64,000 nt of DNA from Membranipora membranacea (lineage: Eukaryota; Bryozoa; Gymnolaemata; Cheilostomatida; Membraniporidae). This document shows, in pieces, positions 36,373 to 46,843 of this stretch. The position numbers and the translations under genes were made by a program. Below the pieces are notes generated by a model. It ran no database searches and was not told the DNA's origin. It saw only the letters and a program-made list of their open reading frames with translations. Where the stretch lies: contig OU612074.1 of NCBI GenBank assembly GCA_914767715.1, positions 11,690,062 to 11,754,061 on the forward strand, read 5' to 3'. How positions within the stretch are numbered: position 1 is the stretch's first letter; the number at the start of each line of letters is the position of its first letter.

Positions 36373-39300
36373 CTGCATTCTCCTCAGTGTAAGAAGTTGA
36401 TGCTGGGTTAGTAGTTGACACTGATTCACTAGTTGAGGTAGATTCAGTAGTAGATGCTGAATAACTAGTTGGAACTGATTCAGAAGTTGACACTGATTCA
36501 GTGGTTGATGCTGGATTAGTAGGATCTGATTCAGAAGTTGATGCTAATTCAGAAGTTGATTCTGTTTCGGTCGTTGATGCTGAGTCAGTAGTTGAGACAA
36601 CAGAACTGGTGAGAGATGTGGTTGTTGATGCCGCAAGAGCTTCGGAAAGGGTTCCTGCTGGTGGTATTCGATTCATTGGGAGAGCAGATGTTGTTGAAGG
36701 AAGTCTTGTTGATGTGATATTTTCAAAGGAGGTTGTTGTCTTATCGGTTAAAAGTTTAGTTGCCTCTGATGTCAAAGTGGTCACTAATTCTGTTATTAAG
36801 GCAGGGACTGTTCTAGAGGTTTTCCTTATTAGCGTTGTCCTGCTTGTTGGTTGATGTTGAGCTGACGAAGGGAGACTTGCTGATATGATAGCCTCATTTT
36901 TGGTCGTTTGTTTCTCAGTGAAATTTTTTATTTCAGTTGATGTCAAAGCTCTTGTGGTTGTCATCGGAGTATCGAGTTCCTGTGGTGTACCTGTACGCCT
37001 TGTTGTTTCTGTTGATGTTATTGCATTCAATGTTTTTGTTGATGTCACTGGTGAATTCAATGGACTCGTTGTTAAGGATTCGGTTGTTAATGAAGTATCT
37101 GCCATAGATGATGTTGATTGTGTACCTTGGTTTGTTAGCAATTCTGGTCTTGTTGCCTTACTTCTTGTTGTTTGAGAAACGGTTGAGAATGTCTCAGCTG
37201 GGGAATGAGGAGACCCTGCTGTTGCTAAAGTAGGTGTTGATATGGTACTTTTTGTTGGTTTCTCTGTTGGTTTCTCTGTTGGTTTCTCTGTTGGTTTCTC
37301 TGTTGGTTTCTCTGTTGGTTTCTCTGTTGGTTTCTCTGTTGGTTTCTCTGTTGGTTTCTCTGTTGGTTTTTCTGTTGGTTTCTCTGATACTAGTGATGCC
37401 AAAGTTGTTTGGCGCTTCGTTGACGATTGTGTTTGTAACATGGATGGTGTAGTTACCATCATTTTTGTCTTTGTTGATGAATTTGGCATGGTTTTCTTTG
37501 AAATATTTTGAGTTGTTTCAGATTTTCTTGATTTTGATGATTGGGTAAATGTGGCTGATGTTGTAGCTGCTGCTTGGATATGTGTTGTTGATTCATTACT
37601 CTGAATTGAAGTAACAGGTGATCTTGTCCTTTGAGTCTTTTTTTCTGGGGTCGAGTCAATAAATGGTTTGGTTGTTGCAGAATTTGAAGATGTTAGAGAC
37701 TGCAATGTTGAAGTTGTCTTTTGAGATGTTCTTTCTGAAGTAGGGGGAGTGAATGGTTTGGTCGGTTCGACTTTTGCAGTATTCTCTGTGTGAGGTTTTG
37801 CTGTTGATGTTAGTTGGCTTTCTGTGTGTTGTGTTGTTGGTGTTGTGCTATCCTTCTGTAGACAGCAGGTACGATAGAATGGGTCACATCCAATTTCATA
37901 ATCCCACACACCATCACATTGGTCAAAGGCTGCGTCCCAACAAAGCCCACCCAACAAACAGCAATCAGATGTACAACCTGCCAGAAACGTAATCATGTTA
38001 ATCGCAAATTGATAAAAACGAAAATTGACGTAAAACCTCAAGTCAAGAGATCTTAATGATATCTCAAGGATTTCACTTTCACTTTGACAAAAGCACAATA
38101 TGAACTATTGATGATTTATGTTTGCCCAAACAATCATATTTATGGTGGTAGAAGAAGCTTCTGTTGTCTCCATTGTTGTTGATTTAGGGCTATCATTTAG
38201 TAAACAGCAGGTGTGGTGATAAGGATCACAGGCTACTTCATAATCCCACATACCATCACATGTGCTCCATGTGTAGCTCGCACATTGACCACCAAGAGAA
38301 CAACAATCTGATGTGCAAACTGTATTGGATACATAAATGCTAAACGGTTTGTTTAAAGAACTTGCACTTTCTCTTTCGGTGGCAGTATTCTTGGATGTTG
38401 ATCTGTATCCAGTCAATTTTATAAACAAAAACAAAAGATAGGAGGAGGCTGCCTGACTACTGGAACGATTCTGATTAAATACAAACTGAATCTGATTCGG
38501 ACAGTGCGGTTTGGTAAAGGATTACCTGCAATTGTAGAGAGAGCTTGGGTTGTCTTCAATGTTGTTGATTGGCGGTTGTCATGCAGGAAACAGCAGGTGT
38601 GATAATAAGGATCACAGGCCACTTCATCGTTCCACACACCATCACATGTGCTTCGTCTTTGACTCGCACATTCACCACCAAGGGAACAGCAAACTGATGT
38701 GCAATCTGTATTGGATACATAAATGCTAAACGATTTGTTTAAAGAACGCTGTCATTTGACAATGCAGTTTTTTCAGAGTTTTCTCACATGATCATTTACA
38801 GGTCGGTCCATATTTTTTGCAAAATTGATTCAACTCCATAAAGGGAGCAGATGAGCGATTTTTGCTGTGAAAACTTTTTTGATTTCAGCTAACTGCGATT
38901 AATTTCATTTTGATGAAAATTATAATTTGCTTGAATTATAGGATATTAAAAGTATGAAAATTCAATGTTTCATCTGTTCAGAAGCACCCAATAATGCATG
39001 ACAACACCTGACCAAAACCCATCACAACATGAGATATTTTGCAACAAACTCAACAATTTTTTTGCACTTTCTCTTTCGGTGGCAGTATTCTTGGATGTCG
39101 ATCTGTATCCAGTCAATTTTGTAAACAAAACAAAAACAAAAGATAGGAGGAGGCTGCCTGACTACTGGAACGATTCCGATTAAATTCAAAATGAATCTGG
39201 TTCGGACAGTGCGGTTTGGTAAAGGATTACCTGTAATTGTAGAGAGAGCTTGGGTTGTCTTCGATGTTGTTGATTTGCGGTTGTCATGAAGGAAACAGCA

Positions 39301-41935
39301 GGTGTGGTAATAAGGATCACAGGCCACTTCATCGTTCCACACACCATCACATGTGCTCCGTCTTTTACTCGCACATTCACCACCAAGGGAACAGCAATCT
39401 GATGTGCAACCTGTTAAACATACACGGACGAAAATGACATATTGAGTTGAAAGCATATAGGTTACACTTTTGTAGCTCTAAGGGCAGCAGTGAGTCACTG
39501 CCGGTATATAAATCTAAACAGGGTGGCTTATAATAAATATCATTTTAAAATCTCCAAAAAACTCATAATTGGGCTTTCTATAATAGCTATTCATATACAC
39601 ATAAACTCTTCAGAGGATGGGACTTCACCAAAACTTTCACACCTCATGTCATGACCAGTTTTAGCTTGGTCACTCAAGTCAAATCTGTTGTACAACTAAT
39701 CACTATCACATTGTACTACAAGCTGATCAAGACAACTCCCCCACCAAAGATTGAGACTGTGTCCACGTGATCAGCAGCCATGAATCGGAGCACTAGGTCA
39801 CCCGAGATTACATGCTTGAAGAAGCAATGCTAACTATAGTGCATTTGTCATTCCCTTTCTAGAACAGGGAAAACTGCTTCGGTATAGGTGTTTTTTTTAT
39901 ATCTGTGAACACAACTATTCTTAACTTTACCATAACAGAAAGAATAATTAGATTTGGTATTCACATTTCTCCATATGGTTGCTAAACACTGGTACTTTGA
40001 TTTTTCAATCGTTACTGACATCAATGACTTTTTGCTTGGACTGTGGTTATTTCTGTTTCGAATGAATCTACCAGAGTAAGCAAAGAGCATGTACCAATAC
40101 CCTATAGGACCGATCTTAAAAGATCATAGAACCCGACCTGGTTCTGATCATTGGCACCTGTTCCAGCCCAACTAACAGGATGTGTTTCCTGGTCTAAGGG
40201 CAAGGTTTATCGATGCCATAATAAATATAAGTTAAGGGTGAGCACACGAAGATTGTTGTACGTGGTTTTCAGAAGTTGTCACCCAAACATGTAAAAAAAA
40301 CTTGGGCAATTTGCAACATGCGTCATATTCTAAAAAATTTCACTCACTGACTTTTCAGAGATGAGCATAATAATTGGGCGCAGCCCGATCCACACGCCGT
40401 AGGCGTGGCGGGGAGGGTGTGGGAGGGGCGCTTAAGCGCCCCTCCCACCACGGAAATTTTTGCATATCGGTAGCAAAATAGTGCAAGCAGAGAGGTATTT
40501 CAATAGCTCACTGAGCTGTTGGGTACTTTCAGAAAACAACTCAATAGCAGTAGAAGATTATGGTAAAAATGCTCCAGTTATAAAGCACCCATTTGAAAAA
40601 AAACTGTCCTTGATGGGATTCGAACCCACAACAATCTTGTTAACAGTGATTATAAGGCGGACGCTCTACACACTGAGCTATTCAGCCACTCACGGAAATT
40701 CGTGGGCCGTGAGTGCTAATATACGCCACTGCGTCATCCCTGCAATCTATTTTTACTTTTTTTATTTATTTTTCACCTATTGCATAGCTTTTATAATTAT
40801 GGGCAAGTTTCATACACTGAAATTAATTCAGAATCGATTGGCTCCCCAACCCTAAATTTGATACCAAAAAAAAGGTTACAAAAGTGAATACCTTCTGCTT
40901 GTGAGGAAGTTGTTTGAATTTGTGTTGAGCCTTGACCATCTCCTTCCTCGCTGTCTGACTCATCGCTCCCTTGGCCATCTACCAATTCCATAGTCCTGAA
41001 TGAGTCCCAAAACCCGTAGTCTTCAAACCAGATGGCAGCAGAATCATACAGGAAGACACAACCGTCTCCTTGGGTTTCATTATAAGTCAAAGTGAATTTG
41101 TAACTCCCTTCAGGTAGAGCAAAGGTTCTGTAGTCTATGTGATGTATTTCTATCCAGTAATATACTTCCTCCAGATCGTTATCATATTCTTTGAGTTCCG
41201 TTGTAGTGAATACCTCTTCATTGTCCTGTTTCAAAAAAATTATCTGACATTGAAATCATGGATGAGAAAGAAAAAAATATAGAACAACTGTTCAAACGAC
41301 TGGGATTGACATTTTTTTTATTTTTGCTGATATATTTGCAGAATTCAGTTTTTTATCAAATAAATATGAACCAAAAAGATGCAAACTTATTTAAATTTCC
41401 AATATTATGTGCAGTATAAGAGATATTTAAATTTATAAATAAGTTGCTCTGAGATACTCAAAGCAATCATTATTGAGAAAAAGGACCAGCAAAAACAAAT
41501 AAAAGGTTTCCAAGTAATAGAAGGACAAAGATGAAGCAATAAGTTTGTTTGCAGGATTTAAATGTTTTAATACAGTGCCAGTTTGTTCTAGTCTTTTTTA
41601 TAGACTTTACTGTCTAGCATTTTTACACAGCAAAATATTTCTATTGATATTCAACACTGTACCTGAAGAAGCCTGGCGTCTTTAAAGCAACTGTATTGAA
41701 ACATCGGACCAAAACTCCACCATGGCTCTATCTGCCTGTCAATCTTCAGATATATTTCGAGGGTATGCTGGTAAATGTCTCGACCCCAGTTCTTCTGAAT
41801 CTCCGTCGATTTGATAATTTCAAACCAGTAATACCCGTCAACTGAATTTTCAGCGCTCTGAGGCTGACAAAATACGAGGCTTTGTAGAAGGATGATGGAC
41901 AAACCTAAGACCCTCAAAGTAAGGAGAAAACTCAT
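36373..41935 (-). CDS. Secreted mucin-like protein with eight-Cys modules, paralogue 2 (3' end unresolved)
   Basis: Minus-strand exons: 41,935-41,663 (signal peptide plus domain start), 41,225-40,892, 39,410-39,231, 38,705-38,526, 38,319 to about 38,105 (see separate entry) and 37,977-36,373. Exon 1 joins exon 2 in phase 0; all later joints are phase 1. Signal peptide about residues 1-23 (LSIILLQSLVFC). Residues about 30-200 form an unrecognised domain shared with paralogue 1, with VDGYYWFEI, QHTLEIYLKIDRQIEPW, LPEGSYKFTLTY and YDSAAIWF. Cys modules follow with the spacing C-x3-CC-x5-C-x7-C-x9-C-x6-CC. The last clear exon (535 codons) carries one module and a Thr/Ser-rich mucin region, including a run of about 11 EKPT units. 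It ends with a GTAAGC donor, so a further exon exists that I cannot place. Likely an extracellular, heavily O-glycosylated protein. Specific role unknown. Confidence 0.8.
37253..37387 (-). repeat. Coding 12-bp minisatellite (EKPT repeats)
   Basis: About 11 near-identical copies of a 12-base unit (GGTTTCTCTGTT on the plus strand) inside the mucin exon. Because 12 is a multiple of three, changes in copy number keep the frame. The units are nearly identical in DNA, suggesting recent expansion. On the plus strand two long frames run through it, but these are shadows. Confidence 0.95.
38105..38319 (-). CDS. Eight-Cys module exon with lost splice donor (alternative last exon or skipped exon)
   Basis: Minus strand, acceptor at 38,320 (AATACAG). 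The module is intact (VCTSDCCSLGGQC, then STCDGMWDYEVACDP and HTCC), with the same Cys spacing as its neighbours. In the two sister exons the module ends with a G|GTAAT donor. Here the matching position reads ATAAATATG, and the frame runs on to a TAG at 38,105. Either it ends a short secreted isoform, or it is skipped. Skipping keeps the frame, since neighbouring introns are all phase 1. Confidence 0.6.
38330..39235. repeat. Tandem duplication of module exon and intron, unit about 0.7 kb
   Basis: The 170 bases before the exon boundary at 38,526 (CACTTTCTCTTTCGGTGGCA to the donor) reappear almost unchanged before 39,231. The intron word after the acceptor (TTGGATACATAAATGCTAAA) occurs at 38,328 and 38,711. 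The two exons themselves are over 90% alike. This shows recent exon gain by unequal crossing over. Confidence 0.85.
40380..40470. repeat. GC-rich palindromic element
   Basis: A perfect 26-base palindrome lies at 40,421-40,446, centred on GCGCTTAAGCGC with arms GGGAGGG and CCCTCCC. It is preceded by a smaller hairpin (ACGCC/GGCGT, 40,394-40,406). The base composition stands out against the AT-rich surroundings. A tRNA-like sequence follows about 150 bases away, and all may belong to one SINE-like element. Confidence 0.75.
40605..40695 (-). repeat. tRNA-like sequence, probably SINE head
   Basis: On the minus strand, TAGCTCAGTG (A-box-like) and a perfect B box GGTTCGAATCC are followed by a run of T. 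The acceptor and anticodon stems do not pair, so I do not call a working tRNA. It lies in the intron between the domain exon and the first Cys module of mucin paralogue 2. Confidence 0.5.
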
Positions 41936-42006
41936 TGCCTTGCTTTACCAACACTCTCTAAAGCAAGCCAGTGCCTGAAACTATAAGGATTCAATTCAAT
42001 TTTTCA

Positions 42007-42013
42007 TTTTATA
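42007..42013 (-). promoter_or_regulatory. Possible TATA box of mucin paralogue 2
   Basis: TATAAAA on the minus strand, about 75 bases upstream of the ATG at 41,935. No matching initiator was confirmed. Confidence 0.35.
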
Positions 42014-42019
42014 TCAGCC

Positions 42020-43340
42020 TTGTCAGATATTTACACTCTGCTAAAGTGATGAAAGCATGGCTGATTTCTAGGTTGTCTAAGGTCATGTTTCGCTATCATA
42101 ATTGATTAATTTTTGTTTAAATAATTATTGTAAATCTTAGATAGGATTGATGGCTGATAATGATCTTAATTTGATACCTCTCTAACTATTTACAATGAAA
42201 AAACAAATACAACTAATGATGAATTTGTTTACTTTTCACATCTCTCTGTTGTTTCAAGGTCACTTTTTGTCTATCATACCAGTAATTTTTGTTCCTGATA
42301 CATCTTAGATAAACATGATGAGTCTTGCTATATTGTTGATGATTGATAATTATCACAATTTGATACCTTCAACATATAAAAAGACAAACAAAACAAGCAG
42401 TGAATATATTGATTTATCACACATTAGAGATAAATCTCATAATTTATTAAAAGCTTCGTCACAGTATTATCTTACAGCAAAAAATGTGCAGTCGACATAA
42501 AAATAGAAAGCAAATCAAATTTTTTAGCAGAATTTCCCAAGGCTTCTGATGAGCACATATTATTTCTTTATATCTCTTTTAATAACAATTCAATGTCGAG
42601 AATAACAGTATGTGGTTATTGTGCCTTCATTGAGAAAATTTGGTACAATCGTGTGGTTTGAGGTGCACCCAATCTTGAAATGCAACAATATTTATTGCAG
42701 TCTTGACATATCCATTGGACAATGGATGACGAGGAAAGACACAAACCTTCATAGAACATATTCATCCTAACTATCGCTATATTTAATGTGTGCAACACCG
42801 ACTGATATTTTCCAACCCCTCAAATATGTGCCTAGACTAGCTGTCTAGCAATAATTGGAGGCTTCCATCTATATCCACAACATCCATTTATTGATAAATC
42901 ATCATTATTTTACATTGAGGCTTGATATGCTTGATATGCCAAACAAAATCTCTTCATGCTCTCATGGCCCTGAAATTGATCTTAGAATAGAAAGCAACGC
43001 ACAGTTCTCATGTAAAGTAATACAGTAGATACAGTGTAAGCTGCAGGTTAATTCAAACTTTATAATCGAAAACTCCTGTTAATTCAGATATGGAAAATTG
43101 GTCCCTTCAGCCAGAATTCAATGCATTCTAATGTCACTTAGTTCAAACTTTGCTTCATTATAGAACAAATTTATGTGGTCCCAAGAGGTTTTAATTAAAT
43201 GAACTGCACTGTAATAATGTTTGCTGAATATAACTGACTTACTGCTGAAATTATAGGGGCAGCACACTCCCTCCCACTTTTTCAAATTAGCTTTGGTAGC
43301 GCCCCTAATATCTCTGGTCGCCAACAACGCTTGAAAAGCT
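42020..43340. other. Intergenic, no gene seen
   Basis: AT-rich sequence upstream of mucin paralogue 2. It could contain unresolved 3' exons of paralogue 1, but I found no exon with matching phase. Confidence 0.35.
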
Positions 43341-43342
43341 AT

Positions 43343-43417
43343 AAAGTTTTAGCTCAGTAGTGGTAGGGCGCTGGTTTTGTAAAACAGCGGTCCTGGGATC
43401 AACCCCCAGTGGAGGCT
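43343..43417 (+). pseudogene. tRNA-Thr(UGU) pseudogene
   Basis: The anticodon arm with TGT and the T arm match the intact gene at 44,862 almost exactly. The 5' acceptor strand (AAAGTTTTA in place of GCCTCTATA) no longer pairs with GGAGGC, and the D loop carries an extra base or two. Confidence 0.7.
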
Positions 43418-43419
43418 CC

Positions 43420-44860
43420 TTTTGGAATGATCTAGACACAACTGGGTGTGTCTGGTTCTGCAATCTCAACTCAACAATGAAAGGTGAACTAAAAGAGTCT
43501 TGTTGACGTTATGTAATTAGATTCTCCCACTTGACCTAAAAACCTGTTACTGCCCTTCATTGAACATTGTATATAAATACTATTACTTGCTCCCATCAAA
43601 GGGACATTCCATCCGGTTTTTTGTGGACAGTGAACAAGTTGGTTTAAATGTGGCCCAATTCCCATCTCTCTAAAATTGAATTGAACCATCTGCAAAGATG
43701 AAAATAGAATTCAGTAACCAATTATCTGGTTGTCATTCATGGAGGGATATTTATGTGCTCACAATTAGGCTATTTAATGTGTTTATTGCATAAACATGTA
43801 AATAAGTACTTATATGTTCATGGTTTATTGAAATTGAAGAATTCCCCTTGATTATGCAAAAAAAAAATTTGTCAAATCAGTTTGATAGATTTTAATGAAT
43901 TGCAATATCTATCAGAGTTGAGACTGACGACAGAAACCACCTTGAAGGACATATGTTTTTGACGAAGACAAGATTCGCCCATTTTGTCAGGCTTCAAAAT
44001 TATTTGCTGGCTAACCTTCACTCAACCTCATAACCTTGTAATAGAATCTCTCACACTGCTGGAGAAAAGTTATCCTAGCCAACATAAAGCCGTCCGCAAA
44101 CTATACGGGTGTATCATATGGTATTTGCAATGATTAATTAATTAACCTTCTTCCTACCAGGTTTTTAAATGAAGGTTGGACAAACTCATAATGCAGTAAT
44201 TGCAGTTGCTGCCCTGAAGCTTCTGGCAGCAAACTAGTAGGAAACAACATCTCACAATACAGGAAACTGGAAGCAGTGTCACTAAGGTTTGTTGGGATTT
44301 CTATCAAGCTTTAATTTTTGAGCTTTAATTAAACCCACACCTAATAACAATTAATCAAGATGCTTTCAATGTTTCTGTTTCACTTTCATTTATATTCTGA
44401 AACTGAAAATAGAATGCAAAATACCTCCAATTGTTGAGCTTTTATTTAATGTGAAAGGTTACATACATTGTTGGCGAAAACAAACTGGTGATATGCTGCT
44501 TTGAAAGTGTAAAGCTAATGGATCAAGAGAGTGGAAATTTGCAGGTTGGCATTTCCTGTGAGAGACAACAACCCGACTAGTGCTGCAGTATCACGAACCA
44601 GTTAGGTAGTCAAACCAACCCACTTTTATAAACATGGCAATGAAACTAAGAAACAAGAATCAATGAGATTTATCATTTTCCGATATTTCTGCCAAAGATA
44701 ATTGTGCAATCAGCACTCGTCGTCTTCCAAATCCGCTTTGGTCTCTGGCAATACTATCATACTGGGTATGGCTCGTGTGAGCTGGAAACTAATTAAAAAT
44801 TTAACTTTGTGAACTAATTGTGTCAAAACGGTTTGATACTATTGGCATTATGCTCTCAAC
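43420..44860. other. Intergenic, no gene seen
   Basis: No supported exon or RNA gene between the tRNA pseudogene and the intact tRNA. Confidence 0.4.
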
Positions 44861-44861
44861 A

Positions 44862-44933
44862 GCCTCTATAGCTCAGTGGTAGAGCGCTGGTCTTGTAAAC
44901 CAGCGGTCCTGGGATCAACCCCCAGTGGAGGCT
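44862..44933 (+). tRNA. tRNA-Thr(UGU)
   Basis: 72 bases with a full cloverleaf. The 7-pair acceptor stem is GCCTCTA/TGGAGGC (one G-T pair) and the D arm is GCTC/GAGC. The anticodon stem CTGGT/ACCAG holds loop CTTGTAA with anticodon TGT, and the T arm is CCTGG/CCAGG-like with GATCAAC. No intron. A T4 terminator starts at 44,936. The T-loop word GATCAACCC differs slightly from the usual TTCGAATCC, but the B box is still recognisable. Confidence 0.85.
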
Positions 44934-45768
44934 GCTTTTGAGACAAACTAGACACATTTGTTTCTCCCTGTATTGAACAAAAATTGTAAATTAATTCTAT
45001 TTATTGCTCCTATTTGAGGGATATGCTAAGTGGTTTTCGTGGATAGAAGCAGAAAAATAGGTGATTTTAAAATAAGCTTATTTACTAAATTCCAATTAAA
45101 ACACTCTGCAAAGGTGAAAATAGAATACCATGTTAATATTCAGAATTTTGGAAATCAATTGTGCATATAAAAACATAAGAATACAATGAGGCTATTTAGT
45201 ATGTTTTTTTAAATCAAAGAAGTCTCATGAATTGAAAAACATACATACAGTTAAATCAGGTGAAGAAATTCAAATGTGTAGCAACATGCAATCAGACAGT
45301 AAGTACCCTTCCAGTTGATGATCATACGGAATAATGTGGACAATCATACATTAGGAAAATTATTAATAGTCTGTTTTCTGGTTTTCTAGTTCTAGCTAGT
45401 GTGAGAACCCACAATCTCCATCATTCACCATGAAATCAATTTAAAATGTTCCAGGGTTTTCACCTTTGATGAGTTAAATCTCCGCAAAGCAAACTATATG
45501 AATGGCATGCCTCCTGACCTCTTCACTTTAAATATAACCTCTCACTTGGCCAGTTCAAACGAGCGCAAGTTAACAAGCAGTCCCCCCAATTAGCCAATGT
45601 AGCAAAATAAAAAAACGTAAAGGGGAGGCAGCGTGATTGAACTATATTCTAAATAGAAACAAGATCAGGTTAATCCTAATTGCCTGTTTTTTAAGTAGTT
45701 TCCCTGGGAGTCACTTGAGATGACAGGAAGTACAGCAGCTGGTAATTGTTGGAGTTGTGCTCTCAACA

Positions 45769-45840
45769 GCCTCACTAGCTCAGTGGTAGAGCGCTGGTCT
45801 TGTAAACAAGCTGTCCTGGGATCAATCCCCAGTGGTGGCT
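45769..45840 (+). pseudogene. tRNA-Thr(UGU) pseudogene
   Basis: Same length and 5' flank (GCTCTCAACAGCCTC) as the intact gene at 44,862, so it arose by local duplication. Three mismatches in the acceptor stem (GCCTCAC against GTGGTGGC) and one in the anticodon stem (CTGGT against ACAAG) argue against function. TGT is kept in the anticodon position. Confidence 0.65.
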
Positions 45841-46843
45841 CTTTTGCCAGCAACCTAGCTACTGTGTAGTACAATGATACGCTGTACACTGGATAGGAAA
45901 GTGTTTTGTGATAGAGATTCCATTAAAACTGGTTTAGCTTCAGTTTCTGTTTATCCTCTGTTGACAAGAGTACAAAACACAAGTATCTTCTTATTATTAT
46001 AATGTAAAATAGCCAAAATCCAATATATAATAAACACAGCGTAGCGAGAGTACCAAGCAACAGCTCAAATAAAAATTCTAAAACTCAAAAAACAAAAATT
46101 GACAAATTAACAACTTTTCAATTTTCACAAGGGACACTCACCGATGTCTCACTCTTGTACATGCACTTTTTAATTCGCTATAAAAAATCTCCCACAAACA
46201 TACACAGACGAACACACATCATAATCTGCGTCATCATACCAAAAACAACATTGATAAACACTGTGTGGCTCTGATAGCAGCAGCATTTTAGTTTCCCTTT
46301 GACTCAGAAGTATTACGTTTACTGGTACCTACCTTGATTCACATATTATGGTAGCATATGCTTTGGCTCTGATTGGCTGGGTCAGAACCACCATATTGGC
46401 TAACATCGAGGGTTTGACAGACATACATCAAAACGTTCAAAAAAGTTTGTCAGCAATCACTCACACACATTCCTTACATACTTTACCAGTGATTGATGAT
46501 AGAAGAGGTAATGCAAATATTACACTCGAGGTAAGAAGGAGTTGGTGGTATGAAACAGGATAGGATAGATGTTTGATGCAACATGATAAATACGGTTTGC
46601 TAAAGAAATATTACAAACATAGCAGACAATTGCCAGCCCTGTATAAAGATACCCAAATGGTATTGCTGATGAGTGATCCACCATTGTCACCTTTTTGCTT
46701 ATTCAGAGGTCAGTATCTGAATGAAATGCTATGATAATATCAATTAGGTAATACCAAAAGGCTAAGAGCTACTGGCCTTGCATTGATACTACCCTCGCTA
46801 TATTATCGAATCATCTATAAAAAAGTTATTCCTACATGCTTAC
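45841..46843. other. Region below the last placed exon of mucin paralogue 1
   Basis: The 3' end of paralogue 1 should lie here or further left. I could not identify a terminal exon with an acceptor in phase 1. Confidence 0.3.

Noticed and set aside
37253-37387. CRISPR-like regular repeats
   Set aside because: A 12-base coding minisatellite without spacers, in a eukaryotic gene.
36501-37511. Long plus-strand frames opposite the mucin exon (GFSV and VSLL repeats)
   Set aside because: Shadows of the EKPT minisatellite and Thr codons. They have no start context or exon structure of their own.
40605-40695. Functional tRNA-Ile(UAU) with intron
   Set aside because: The B box is perfect, but the acceptor and anticodon stems do not pair. 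More likely a SINE head.
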